Virus record (IMG/VR): IMGVR_UViG_3300046007_003576
Coordinates: 1-29,588 of that record
Length of the DNA: 29,588 bases
Direction: 5' to 3' (one strand)
Source of the DNA: a virus
The notes under the pieces were generated by a model. The model saw only the letters and a program-made list of their open reading frames with translations. It did no database searches and was not told where the DNA came from. The position numbers were made by a program, and so were the translations under genes. Positions 5,606-12,003 of this stretch are shown piece after piece. How positions within the stretch are numbered: position 1 is the stretch's first letter; each line of letters opens with the position of its first letter.

Positions 5606-6373
5606 ATGAACCTAATCGATTACAATTTTCGCCTTAATTCGATCATAAAGGAAGGCATATTAACGACCAATGAGATCGCCTTGATGTTTGTTATTATCAA
5701 CCTACAAAACACGCTTAGATCGGATTTATTCGGGTTGCCTACCCGTACAACCTCGGCACATTTGAACCTATCCCATCCAACGTATTACCGTACACTGGAA
5801 GGCTTACAAACGAAGGGATTGATAGCAATTTTAGAGCAAGGAAAGAAGAACCAAGCACCCATTATTCGAATCACATTCGATAAAAAAATTTTAGCGAATC
5901 CGTTTAGCATTTCACAATTCGAAACGTATGCGATAAAAGAAAATGAACAAATGCTATTAAAAAATTTTAGCGAATCCGTGCACATAAATAAGAAAGAAGA
6001 AAGAATCAAAAATAAAGAATCTACTAATAGTAGTAGTAGTATTAAAGAGCCATTTCAAAATTTGAAACCAAGTGATTGCAAAGAGTACATCAACGAGCAA
6101 TTAGAACTTTACATTCACAACCTTAAACAAGCAACAAATTACACCGTTGAACAAATACAAACCGCAGTCGATACCTTTGTGAACTACCAAGAACTTGAAA
6201 GCAAAATGTACCACTTCAAAGCAGATTCATTCAAACACTTTGCGCACTGGATAAAACGCATTGACCTAAACAAGATCAACAAACCAAAAGAACAAAAGCT
6301 TGACTCACGAAACATGACCGCAGACGAAATCGCTCAGTGGGTAGTCGAAAGAAAATTCGGAAAACAACCTTAA
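5606..6373 (+). CDS. Replication initiator / DnaD-like protein with N-terminal winged helix
   Basis: The N-terminal ~100 residues look like a winged helix: LTTNEIALMFVIINLQNTLR, then TTSAHLNLSHPTYYRTLEGL, then a wing GLIAILEQGKKNQAPIIRITF. This is the layout of phage replisome organisers and DnaD-type initiators that bind an origin. A charged, Ser-rich linker (about residues 125-150) leads to a helical C-terminal domain (YTVEQIQTAVDTFVNY, FKHFAHWI) that could recruit helicase or loader. Two copies of a 21-bp DNA repeat lie inside the gene, in different frames, followed by an AT-rich stretch, so the origin may be within the gene as in lambda O. A structured leader ends at its ATG. Confidence 0.7.
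   Translation: MNLIDYNFRLNSIIKEGILTTNEIALMFVIINLQNTLRSDLFGLPTRTTSAHLNLSHPTYYRTLEGLQTKGLIAILEQGKKNQAPIIRITFDKKILANPFSISQFETYAIKENEQMLLKNFSESVHINKKEERIKNKESTNSSSSIKEPFQNLKPSDCKEYINEQLELYIHNLKQATNYTVEQIQTAVDTFVNYQELESKMYHFKADSFKHFAHWIKRIDLNKINKPKEQKLDSRNMTADEIAQWVVERKFGKQP
5883..5979 (+). repeat. 21-bp direct repeat pair inside the initiator gene (possible origin iterons)
   Basis: Two exact copies at 5883-5903 and 5959-5979, 76 bp apart, consist of AAAAAATTTT followed by AGCGAATCCGT. They are read in different frames (KILANP versus KNFSES), so protein constraint cannot explain the match. An A-rich, TAG/TAC-repeat region follows to about 6045. This is the usual look of initiator-binding iterons next to an unwinding region. 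Confidence 0.55.
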
Positions 6374-6384
6374 AAAAAAACGAT

Positions 6385-7140
6385 ATGAAAATCAAAGAAA
6401 TGCAACCCCAAGCACGTGCTGAGTACCTAACCAAACAACTGCTCAAACTTTACGATTACTTCAACAACAATGTAACCGTTGGAGAAAACATCATGCGACA
6501 GGTGGAAGCGTTAGAGGAAGACCTTGAAACGTACAACAACTTAACCACCGATCAATTTGAGCAGGCATTAAGGAACGGACGTAAAGAAAGTACCGATGCT
6601 TTCAAACCATCCATTAGACTGATCGTGCAATGGGTAAGTAACTACGTTGTGCGCTTCAATAAGTCAGAGCAAAAGATTACGCACTCAGGAACAACGCTAA
6701 CACGTAACTACCCGATTGAACAGCGCAAAGCATGGATCATTTCAAGCTACCGTCAATACCACGAAGAAAAAAAGGACATGACCAAGTTCTACGATTTCGG
6801 TGCGCCTACGTACGAGGCAATCTACAAATACTGCGGTTACAACCTTTCAAACGAACAGCGTGAATGGTGTTTTGAAATGAGCAAACGTTTATCACTTTCG
6901 CAAATGTTCAATGCGTTTTTAACCCGTGACGAAAGCGACGAATTTAGAAACAACGCAACCGCCTGCGCTTACGCCTGCAAATTGTTTTTCGATCAGTTCC
7001 CAACGGAATCCGATTTAAGAACGCAGTTGGGGTACTTTGATAACGTTTCCAAAGATCACTTTGTAGCCAGTTACGAAAAGACCCCGTCGTTGGTAGCTTA
7101 CATGAGAAAGAAAAACGAAAATAATTTTGGACTTTCTTAA
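6385..7140 (+). CDS. Hypothetical protein downstream of the replication initiator (251 aa)
   Basis: The start at ATG 6385 follows the initiator stop by 11 bp; the upstream in-frame codon at 6337 would overlap the initiator. The protein is helical and charged throughout, with no Walker motifs, so it is not an obvious helicase or AAA loader. A recognisable segment is YYDY-like LLKLYDYFNNNVTVGENIM near the N-terminus. Position right after the initiator suggests a replication partner, for example an adaptor. I do not recognise the family. An A-run and the promoter at 7149 follow directly. Confidence 0.6.
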   Translation: MKIKEMQPQARAEYLTKQLLKLYDYFNNNVTVGENIMRQVEALEEDLETYNNLTTDQFEQALRNGRKESTDAFKPSIRLIVQWVSNYVVRFNKSEQKITHSGTTLTRNYPIEQRKAWIISSYRQYHEEKKDMTKFYDFGAPTYEAIYKYCGYNLSNEQREWCFEMSKRLSLSQMFNAFLTRDESDEFRNNATACAYACKLFFDQFPTESDLRTQLGYFDNVSKDHFVASYEKTPSLVAYMRKKNENNFGLS

Positions 7141-7148
7141 AAAAAAAG

Positions 7149-7178
7149 TTGCACAATTAATTTTTACCCTTATCTTTG
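7149..7178 (+). promoter_or_regulatory. Early-class promoter for the 7201-10444 gene block
   Basis: TTG at 7149-7151, exactly 19 bp, TATCTTTG at 7171-7178. It carries the shared TTGCACAATTAA box after an A-tract. The ATG at 7201 lies 22 bp beyond, which gives a leader of about 16 nt. Confidence 0.75.
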
Positions 7179-7200
7179 TAATACCAAAAACAAACAAGCT

Positions 7201-7380
7201 ATGACAACAATGATCAACAAACTAAGAGAAATTCAAAACGAAGAAATCGCAAACGGATTTTTAAACGGAAGCCTTTGGAATGATTTAGAAGATTTGATTT
7301 ACCAAATTCAAAATCCACAAGTTGAAACAATCCAAGGTGAATTGTACGCAGGTAAAACATTAAAACAGTTAGGGCTTTAA
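7201..7380 (+). CDS. Small acidic hypothetical protein (59 aa)
   Basis: This ORF begins 22 bp after the -7 element of a strong promoter, which is the best evidence that it is a gene. It begins MTTMINKLREIQNEEIANGF and ends GELYAGKTLKQLGL, is soluble and helical, and has no motif I can name. As the first gene behind an early promoter it may be made in large amounts soon after infection, a common place for host-takeover proteins. That role is only positional inference. Its stop codon lies in the loop of a small hairpin. Confidence 0.65.
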   Translation: MTTMINKLREIQNEEIANGFLNGSLWNDLEDLIYQIQNPQVETIQGELYAGKTLKQLGL

Positions 7381-7394
7381 TTAGCCCTTTCATT
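7371..7394 (+). terminator. Weak terminator or attenuating hairpin
   Basis: AGGGCT (7371-7376) and AGCCCT (7383-7388) pair around TTAATT, followed by the T-rich TTTCATTTT region. It would allow the first small gene to be expressed more than the genes behind it. The T-tract is interrupted, so partial termination is more likely than full. Confidence 0.4.
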
Positions 7395-7403
7395 TTAAAA
7401 AGA

Positions 7404-7643
7404 ATGATACAAACAACAGATAGCGAAAGGCATCTTGTTTTAAACAATTATCATTATTTTGATAAACAAGAATTGTTTTACTGGCATGATAAATTTACAA
7501 AACGATTAGAATACTTATCACCTCTTCTTGTTGAATTAGAAAATAAAAACATGAACTTAGAAGAAGTATGCAAACCTTTGGCACAAGAAGTTTTTGAATT
7601 GATTGAATTATTGAATCTTTTAAACCAAAAAACAAAAATATGA
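7404..7643 (+). CDS. Hypothetical helical protein (79 aa)
   Basis: An AT-rich ORF begins 23 bp after the previous stop. The protein is helical and acidic (LLVELENKNMNLEEVCK, then EVFELIELLNLLNQKTKI). It has no membrane segment or known motif. It overlaps the next gene by 4 bp, which supports its reality. More AT-rich codon choice than the ERF operon suggests a later acquisition, but that is only an impression from reading. Confidence 0.55.
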   Translation: MIQTTDSERHLVLNNYHYFDKQELFYWHDKFTKRLEYLSPLLVELENKNMNLEEVCKPLAQEVFELIELLNLLNQKTKI

Positions 7644-7897
7644 CACACGATTTAGATTTTGAAGACTTCGTTGTTTACTTTGAGACAACTTGGAATAAAC
7701 AAATTAAAATAATTAAGATCACGGATTACGAAGATAACGTAATCAAAAAGAGCGATCGAGAACTACAACGCATCCACAAACAAATCTTCAGCAATTGCGA
7801 GTACAACGATTGGTTTGGTGAGCGTGAAAAGTTTACTTACGTTGACGAATGGTTTAGCCAAAACATCGACTTCGACAAAGCGAGGGGAATCATTTAA
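7640..7897 (+). CDS. Hypothetical acidic protein (85 aa)
   Basis: The ATG overlaps the preceding stop (ATGA). The protein is rich in Asp, Glu and aromatic residues (MTHDLDFEDFVVYFETTW; NDWFGEREKFTYVDEWF). High negative charge with many aromatics is seen in DNA-mimic and inhibitor proteins of phages, but also in many plain small proteins, so no function is claimed. The next gene starts 3 bp after its stop. Confidence 0.55.
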   Translation: MTHDLDFEDFVVYFETTWNKQIKIIKITDYEDNVIKKSDRELQRIHKQIFSNCEYNDWFGEREKFTYVDEWFSQNIDFDKARGII

Positions 7898-7900
7898 CCC

Positions 7901-8221
7901 ATGATTAAACGCTCAAAATACAACAATAAAAAAACTAAGGTCAACGGTATCACCTTCGATAGCAAGAAGGAAGCCGATAGATACGTTTTTCTGACGATTA
8001 GAGCGACGAACGGAGAGGTGTTAGACCTACACCTCCAAGTGCCTTTCGTTTTCGCCTTAGAAGGCAAAAAAATGTTCACGTACAAAGCGGACTTCGTTTA
8101 CTACGACAAAACGCTAAGCAAGACGGTAATCGAGGACGTGAAAGGAATGCGCACTCCGTTGTACAAACTGAAAAAGAAACTAATCGAAAACCAACACCAA
8201 ATAACAATTACGGAAACATGA
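7901..8221 (+). CDS. DUF1064-type PD-(D/E)XK nuclease
   Basis: The protein matches the DUF1064 pattern: an N-terminal KYNNKKTKVNGITFDSKKEA (residues 6-25) with the first acidic residue Glu24, then YKADFVYYD (Asp64), then VIEDVKG with Glu78/Asp79 and Lys81. These form the D...(D/E)XK set of the restriction-endonuclease-like fold. Members are common in phage replication and recombination regions and are thought to act on DNA branch points or ends. At 106 aa it is of usual length. It overlaps the next gene by 4 bp. Confidence 0.75.
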   Translation: MIKRSKYNNKKTKVNGITFDSKKEADRYVFLTIRATNGEVLDLHLQVPFVFALEGKKMFTYKADFVYYDKTLSKTVIEDVKGMRTPLYKLKKKLIENQHQITITET

Positions 8222-8592
8222 ACCACCCATTTGATAAATACAAGTACAATCGGTTTGGCTTTGAAGTAGGCCAAGAACTGGAATGGTTTGAGTGGCTACA
8301 CAACTACCGTGCATCGCTCAAAGAATACCGAAACCAACTGAAAAACGAACGCTTTGAAGACGAGGAAGTATTAAAGCGTTTTATTGCAGTCAAGGAAGAG
8401 TTAATCCAAATATCTCAAACAATCCACGCCTTTGCAGCCAAGATTGCATTTAGACCTTACCACAAAGCTTTTTTGAAATCCACAAAAATAGACAGGGCAG
8501 AACTATTGAAGTTCAAAACTATCCTGTTAAAAAACTACGAAGAAAGCGAAAGTAAAGACGCAAAGTATTATCTTTCAATCATTAAATCCTAA
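8218..8592 (+). CDS. Hypothetical helical protein (124 aa)
   Basis: The ORF starts on the stop of the nuclease gene. The protein is charged and helical with a tryptophan-rich start (VGQELEWFEWLHNY) and a long charged helix around residues 30-60. No motif is recognised. Close coupling suggests that it works with or near the nuclease. Its first codons read CCCATTTGATAAATAC, a partial match to the late motif, but I treat that as chance. Confidence 0.55.
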   Translation: MNHPFDKYKYNRFGFEVGQELEWFEWLHNYRASLKEYRNQLKNERFEDEEVLKRFIAVKEELIQISQTIHAFAAKIAFRPYHKAFLKSTKIDRAELLKFKTILLKNYEESESKDAKYYLSIIKS

Positions 8593-8594
8593 CC

Positions 8595-8786
8595 ATGGAA
8601 AAAATTGTAATTCATATCCGAATTGAAAACGAAGACAGAGCAAGAATAGTTGAACGAGAATTGCCCTTTACACATGATTTTGAAAACCTCAAAGAAATCG
8701 TTACAGAAGTTCAGCTTTCACTTTATGATTTAGGTTGGTCTAATGAATTGGTTGAAAGAGCAGTTAAAGAAACAAAAGTATTTTAA
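8595..8786 (+). CDS. Small hypothetical protein (63 aa)
   Basis: The ORF starts MEKIVIHIRIENEDRARIV, a beta-strand-like opening, followed by two helices (FENLKEIVTEVQLSLYDLGW; ELVERAVKETKVF). The next gene opens in the same way, and both start in the context TAACCATGGAAA. The pair may be distant duplicates. No function can be given. Confidence 0.55.
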   Translation: MEKIVIHIRIENEDRARIVERELPFTHDFENLKEIVTEVQLSLYDLGWSNELVERAVKETKVF

Positions 8787-8788
8787 CC

Positions 8789-9058
8789 ATGGAAAAAGTA
8801 GTAACAATATCTTTGGAAACAAATAGTGAACAAAGAACCGAATGTTATTCAAATAATTTTGACTTTGATAGTGATAATTTCTGCATTCAAGATATACTTA
8901 CTATCACTTGTGAAAATTTAAAAAAAGCGTTTGGAATAAACGATGACGATATTATTAAATTGCTTGGTTCATCCAAGGAATTTTATGAATTAAAGCGTAA
9001 AGCAGAACATGAAGAGAATTACCCTTCAATGTTAAGACATAAACCCAAAGGTAATTAA
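8789..9058 (+). CDS. Small hypothetical protein, possible paralogue of its neighbour (89 aa)
   Basis: It opens MEKVVTISLETNSEQRTECY, matching the strand-first layout of the gene upstream, then gives LTITCENLKKAFGINDDDI where the other has a helix of the same register. The last third (LKRKAEHEENYPSMLRHKPK) is extra. Both neighbours have an AT-rich composition. Start and stop spacing is 2 bp on both sides. The paralogy is an inference from weak similarity. Confidence 0.55.
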   Translation: MEKVVTISLETNSEQRTECYSNNFDFDSDNFCIQDILTITCENLKKAFGINDDDIIKLLGSSKEFYELKRKAEHEENYPSMLRHKPKGN

Positions 9059-9060
9059 CC

Positions 9061-9939
9061 ATGGAAACAACCAAGCACGGACGTAACATCGTATCAATTC
9101 GATGCAAAGACGGAGATCAGTTCTTACTGCTATCCGATCTTCACTTTGATCACCCGAAATGTAGGCGTGACCTACTCCAAGATCACATCGAGAAAGCCAT
9201 TAACCTAGGAGCGAAAATCCTAATCAATGGTGACTTCTTTTGTATCATGCAAGGAAAGTACGACAAACGTGCGAGCAAAGACGATATTAGGCCTGAGCAT
9301 CAAGGCGGGAATTACTTTGACTTGGTTGTTAACGAAGCAGTTAAATGGTGGGCGAAGTACGCTCACCATTTACTTTTTGTAGGGTACGGTAACCACGAAA
9401 CGGCAGTGAGCAAGCGCCACGAAATAGACCTAACCGAGCGGTTTGTTTCTTTGCTGAATTACAAAACGGGTTCAAAGGTTCTCAATGGTGGGTATGCAGG
9501 TTGGATTGTGTTTAACGTGTATCGAAGAGACGAAGCCAAAACTTACCTCAACTTCAAAGTGAAATACCACCACGGCCACGGTGGCGGTGGAGTGGTAACA
9601 AAGGGAGTAATCCAGCACCAACGAATGGGCGCACAGGTTGACGGTGCAGACGTTCTTTGGATGGGTCACGTTCACGAACTTTACCACCACATTAACATCA
9701 AAGAAACTGTGCAAGTGGTAACACCTTACGAAATTAAACAACGCATCCAGCACGACATTAGAACGTCAACCTACAAAGACGAGTTTACCGACGGGGCTTT
9801 TGGTTGGCACATCGAACGGGGTGCGTATGGTAAACCAATCGGCGGATATTTAATGCGATTGAATTACGTTCGAGATAGGAAAGAAAAAGAGCGTAATTAC
9901 ATTAACCCCGATTTTCAAGCTATTTATTCAAACATTTAA
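9061..9939 (+). CDS. Calcineurin-like metallophosphoesterase
   Basis: All metal-binding blocks of the family are visible: SDLHFDH (Asp26, His28), INGDFF (Asp58), GYGNHE (Asn111, His112), YHHGHGG (about residues 169-175) and GHVHE (202-206). Such proteins use two metal ions to cut phosphoester bonds in nucleic acids or small phosphates. At 292 aa it is one catalytic domain, with a C-terminal segment rich in aromatic and basic residues. In a phage replication block it may act as a nuclease (SbcD/Mre11-like fold) or as an RNA or nucleotide phosphatase; the substrate cannot be told from sequence. No SbcC-like partner is seen nearby. Confidence 0.88.
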   Translation: METTKHGRNIVSIRCKDGDQFLLLSDLHFDHPKCRRDLLQDHIEKAINLGAKILINGDFFCIMQGKYDKRASKDDIRPEHQGGNYFDLVVNEAVKWWAKYAHHLLFVGYGNHETAVSKRHEIDLTERFVSLLNYKTGSKVLNGGYAGWIVFNVYRRDEAKTYLNFKVKYHHGHGGGGVVTKGVIQHQRMGAQVDGADVLWMGHVHELYHHINIKETVQVVTPYEIKQRIQHDIRTSTYKDEFTDGAFGWHIERGAYGKPIGGYLMRLNYVRDRKEKERNYINPDFQAIYSNI

Positions 9940-9943
9940 GGTT

Positions 9944-10168
9944 ATGGCAAAACCAATATTTTTAATGGGTATCAATCGTGGTGGTGTGACTGAGGAAATT
10001 TACAACACTATACAGAAACAATTAGAAGAGAAACTTCCAGATTACCACACGTTTGTTTATTTCACAAATTCCAACGAAATAGAATTTAAATGTTTTTATG
10101 AAAAGGACTTTAAAGAAATTAATTTTGAGCAATTAAATAAAATTATCACAGAACAATTTAAAAACTAA
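9944..10168 (+). CDS. Hypothetical protein (74 aa)
   Basis: The protein opens MAKPIFLMGINRGGVTEEIY and has an alpha/beta pattern: a strand (IFLMGI), a helix (YNTIQKQLEEKL), a strand pair (YHTFVYFTN; EIEFKCFYE) and a final helix (FEQLNKIITEQF). It is AT-rich like the genes at 7404 and 8789. No catalytic motif or family is recognised. It lies between the phosphoesterase and the SSB-like gene, 3-4 bp from each. Confidence 0.55.
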   Translation: MAKPIFLMGINRGGVTEEIYNTIQKQLEEKLPDYHTFVYFTNSNEIEFKCFYEKDFKEINFEQLNKIITEQFKN

Positions 10169-10171
10169 AAT

Positions 10172-10444
10172 ATGGAAAACGAAAAGTATGTAGGCAAAGG
10201 TTGGGCGAACCAATACGGTGTAAAGGTTCAACTAAAAAAACAAGATTTACTCGATTTACCCACCAACCAATACGGGGATATTGAAGTATTTGTAGGTCAG
10301 CGCAAAGAAGTTGACCAAAAGAGCAAAGCAACGCACTGGGTAAAATGGAAGGCGAAAGATGCACCGATGCAAGCACCGAGCGAAATTCACCCTGCATTAA
10401 CCAAGGCAGGATTCGTACCCGAAGACGACGGGTTACCTTTCTAA
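10172..10444 (+). CDS. Putative small ssDNA-binding protein with SSB-like C-terminal tip
   Basis: The last residues are PEDDGLPF, which matches the acidic, aromatic-ended tail (DDDIPF type) that SSB proteins use to recruit repair and replication enzymes. The body (residues 5-63, GKGWANQYGVKVQLKK to KATHWVKWKAK) is basic and strand-rich and could be a small OB-like fold, followed by a Pro/Ala-rich linker. At 90 aa it is shorter than bacterial SSB. No other SSB is seen in the window although ERF and an initiator are present, which adds weight. The fold is inferred; the tip is seen. Confidence 0.55.
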   Translation: MENEKYVGKGWANQYGVKVQLKKQDLLDLPTNQYGDIEVFVGQRKEVDQKSKATHWVKWKAKDAPMQAPSEIHPALTKAGFVPEDDGLPF

Positions 10445-10449
10445 AATTT

Positions 10450-10466
10450 CCCATTCAATAAGTATG
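10450..10466 (+). promoter_or_regulatory. Late-type motif copy A (CCCATTCAATAAGTATG), at the sigma-like gene
   Basis: First of four copies of CCCATTnnATAAGTATG, each preceded by a T-rich stretch. Here it includes the start codon of the sigma-like gene. The other copies stand at 16516, 23386 and 25597, all at structural genes. Confidence 0.6.
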
Positions 10467-10976
10467 CACCCACTAATCGCAGACGTACTCCAACACCAAA
10501 GTTATCGCAAATCCTGCTATGATATTGTGAGGGGTACGCACTTCGATGGGGAAGACCTATACCAAGAAATGCTTTTAGCACTACTCGAAAAAGAGGACGT
10601 GAAGTTGTGGGAGGTTTGGCACTCGGGAGGGCATCGTTGGTACGTGCTATCGTTAATCTACCGTTTATTTTTGGGTAAGGGTTCTTTGTGGGATCAGAAG
10701 TACCGAGATCGGTTGCTACGTGTTGACGTTGACTGGACTCGTGTTGAAGTGATCGCTGAAATCTACGATCATGAAAGCGAGGTTCAAACGACCAAGCAAA
10801 TGGAAGCGATTGAGGATGCAATAGCGGAACTGCATTGGTACGAGCGCAATTTGTTTATGGTTTACGTAGAAGCCAAAAATATGCGACGTATTAGCACATC
10901 GACCACGATACCATACAACAGTATCAGATTGACCATTAACACGGTTAAGGACAAATTAAAAAAGAAATTGAAATGA
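10464..10976 (+). CDS. RNA polymerase sigma-70-like (ECF-type) factor
   Basis: The protein has the two-domain layout of small sigma factors. A region-2-like helix HFDGEDLYQEMLLALLEKED (residues about 27-46) carries the DLxQE pattern. A region-4-like end runs from MEAIEDAIAELHWYERNLF through MVYVEAKNMRRISTSTTIPY to IRLTINTVKDKLKKKLK, corresponding to the helix-turn-helix that reads the -35 box. At 170 aa it is the usual ECF size. It is preceded by a motif shared with three structural genes, so it probably drives its own and late transcription. Similarity is by pattern and is modest in region 2. The gene overlaps the next one by 4 bp. Confidence 0.65.
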   Translation: MHPLIADVLQHQSYRKSCYDIVRGTHFDGEDLYQEMLLALLEKEDVKLWEVWHSGGHRWYVLSLIYRLFLGKGSLWDQKYRDRLLRVDVDWTRVEVIAEIYDHESEVQTTKQMEAIEDAIAELHWYERNLFMVYVEAKNMRRISTSTTIPYNSIRLTINTVKDKLKKKLK

Positions 10977-11212
10977 AATACCGAATCAAGCAATACAGCG
11001 AAAAGCAATTTTGCGCCCAAGTAAAGATAGATTGGTTTGCACGTTGGGAGTCAATAGATATAGATAACCCAGTATTTACTTGGAGCGATAATTTAGAGTA
11101 TAAAAAGCTTTGTATCGTTGAAACAATGCAACACGCTAAATTGATAATTGAACGACATAAGGAGTGGTTGGAAAGCAAGATTAGATACCCTAAATTTTTT
11201 GAAATAAAATGA
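10973..11212 (+). CDS. Small hypothetical protein (79 aa)
   Basis: The protein has a strand-rich start (KYRIKQYSEKQFCAQVKIDW), a WFARWESID segment and a C-terminal helix (MQHAKLIIERHKEWLESKI). Proteins of this type (a short beta unit with a Trp-rich centre and end helix) recur in Bacteroidetes phages without known function. It overlaps both neighbours by 4 bp. No signal or membrane segment. Confidence 0.55.
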   Translation: MKYRIKQYSEKQFCAQVKIDWFARWESIDIDNPVFTWSDNLEYKKLCIVETMQHAKLIIERHKEWLESKIRYPKFFEIK

Positions 11213-11466
11213 TTTACTTACAAATTTTATTTATAGCGTTTTTCTCTGCGTGTGCAGGGGTAACGATTACCAAGCTAACGGGTATTGGTGACAAGATCGG
11301 GTTCAAGCCATTTAACTGCTTTGTATGCCTTTCGTTTTGGACTGCGGTTGCTTCATTCTTTGCTACCGTTAGCCTTCCAGTGTTGAGCCTATTTGCTTAC
11401 TCTATTGGATGCGGTTTTATCGCTTGCATCATTGCTTACTTTTTAATCGATAGGATTTACCGATGA
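11209..11466 (+). CDS. Small membrane protein with CxxC motif (85 aa)
   Basis: Three hydrophobic segments are visible: YLQILFIAFFSACAGVTITK, LSFWTAVASFFATVSLPVLS and FAYSIGCGFIACIIAYFLI. Between the first two lies FNCFVCLSFW, a CxxC pair at the membrane edge. This pattern (a Cys-x-x-Cys-x-Ser-Phe-Trp turn) is known from small phage and bacterial membrane proteins of unknown role. It could bind metal or be redox active. It overlaps both neighbours by 4 bp. A function in membrane remodelling or lysis control is possible but unproven. Confidence 0.6.
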   Translation: MIYLQILFIAFFSACAGVTITKLTGIGDKIGFKPFNCFVCLSFWTAVASFFATVSLPVLSLFAYSIGCGFIACIIAYFLIDRIYR

Positions 11467-11654
11467 ACCCTGAACACTACGATAGAAAGGTGCAACCGAT
11501 TGATTTAATCGATGCCTTTGAGTTGAACTTCAACTTAGGTAATGTAATTAAGTACACCGCTCGGGCAAACTACAAACACGAAAACCCAAAAGAGGATTTG
11601 TATAAAGCAATTTATTATTTACGACGTGAATTAAAAAAATATGAAAATAGCTAA
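11463..11654 (+). CDS. DUF3310-family small phage protein
   Basis: The pattern HYDRKVQPIDLIDAFELNFN followed by LGNVIKYTARANYKHENPKEDLYKAIYYLRREL matches DUF3310 (the SaV-like group of short phage proteins, His-Tyr start, NFxLGNxIKYxxRA core, KAxxYLxRE end). The family is often called a nucleotide-kinase-like protein, but its activity is uncertain. At 63 aa it is the complete domain. It overlaps the membrane protein gene by 4 bp and the next gene by 14 bp. Confidence 0.8.
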   Translation: MNPEHYDRKVQPIDLIDAFELNFNLGNVIKYTARANYKHENPKEDLYKAIYYLRRELKKYENS

Positions 11655-12003
11655 CAAAATGACCGACGAACAGTTGAAGCGGTTAGAGCCATTGTACCAT
11701 AAATGGGTACAATTCCAAAACGAAAAGACCTTGCGCCTGAGTGGTGAACAAGTAGCGTTAATGGGTGGTGTATGGAGCGAGGTAATGGGTAAACGTTGGA
11801 CGGGTGGTTGTCAAGCCTGCACCGTTAACGCATTCTCGACTATCATGAACCATTACGACGCTGAACTTGACCGTAGGCATAAAGCAATCCATGAGCAACT
11901 TATTCAAGAAACGTTCACGGAAAATGAACCGACCGAAATTGTGAACACTAAACAAACAACCGATGCCACTACCGAAAAGAAATCAAGACGAAAGCAAAAG
12001 TGA
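11641..12003 (+). CDS. Hypothetical protein (120 aa)
   Basis: Either ATG 11641 (14-bp overlap with the DUF3310 gene) or ATG 11659 (MTDEQLKRLEPL, no overlap) could be the start. The protein has a helical body with WTGGCQACTVNAFSTIMNHY in the middle (a CxxC pair) and ends with a low-complexity tail, TTEKKSRRKQK. That tail overlaps the next gene by 41 bp in another frame. The basic end suggests nucleic-acid contact. No family recognised. Confidence 0.55.
   Translation: MKIANKMTDEQLKRLEPLYHKWVQFQNEKTLRLSGEQVALMGGVWSEVMGKRWTGGCQACTVNAFSTIMNHYDAELDRRHKAIHEQLIQETFTENEPTEIVNTKQTTDATTEKKSRRKQK

Noticed and set aside
6028-6042. TAG/AGT triplet repeat as a microsatellite of interest
   Set aside because: It encodes a short Ser run in the initiator linker; noted only as part of the AT-rich region beside the 21-bp repeats.
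8226-8241. CCCATTTGATAAATAC, a partial late-motif match
   Set aside because: It lies inside a coding region, lacks the T-rich stretch before it and differs in the right half; treated as chance.
8808-8815. TATCTTTG inside the gene at 8789, a possible promoter
   Set aside because: The bases 19 bp upstream are AACC with no TTG, and the match is explained by codons for I-S-L.
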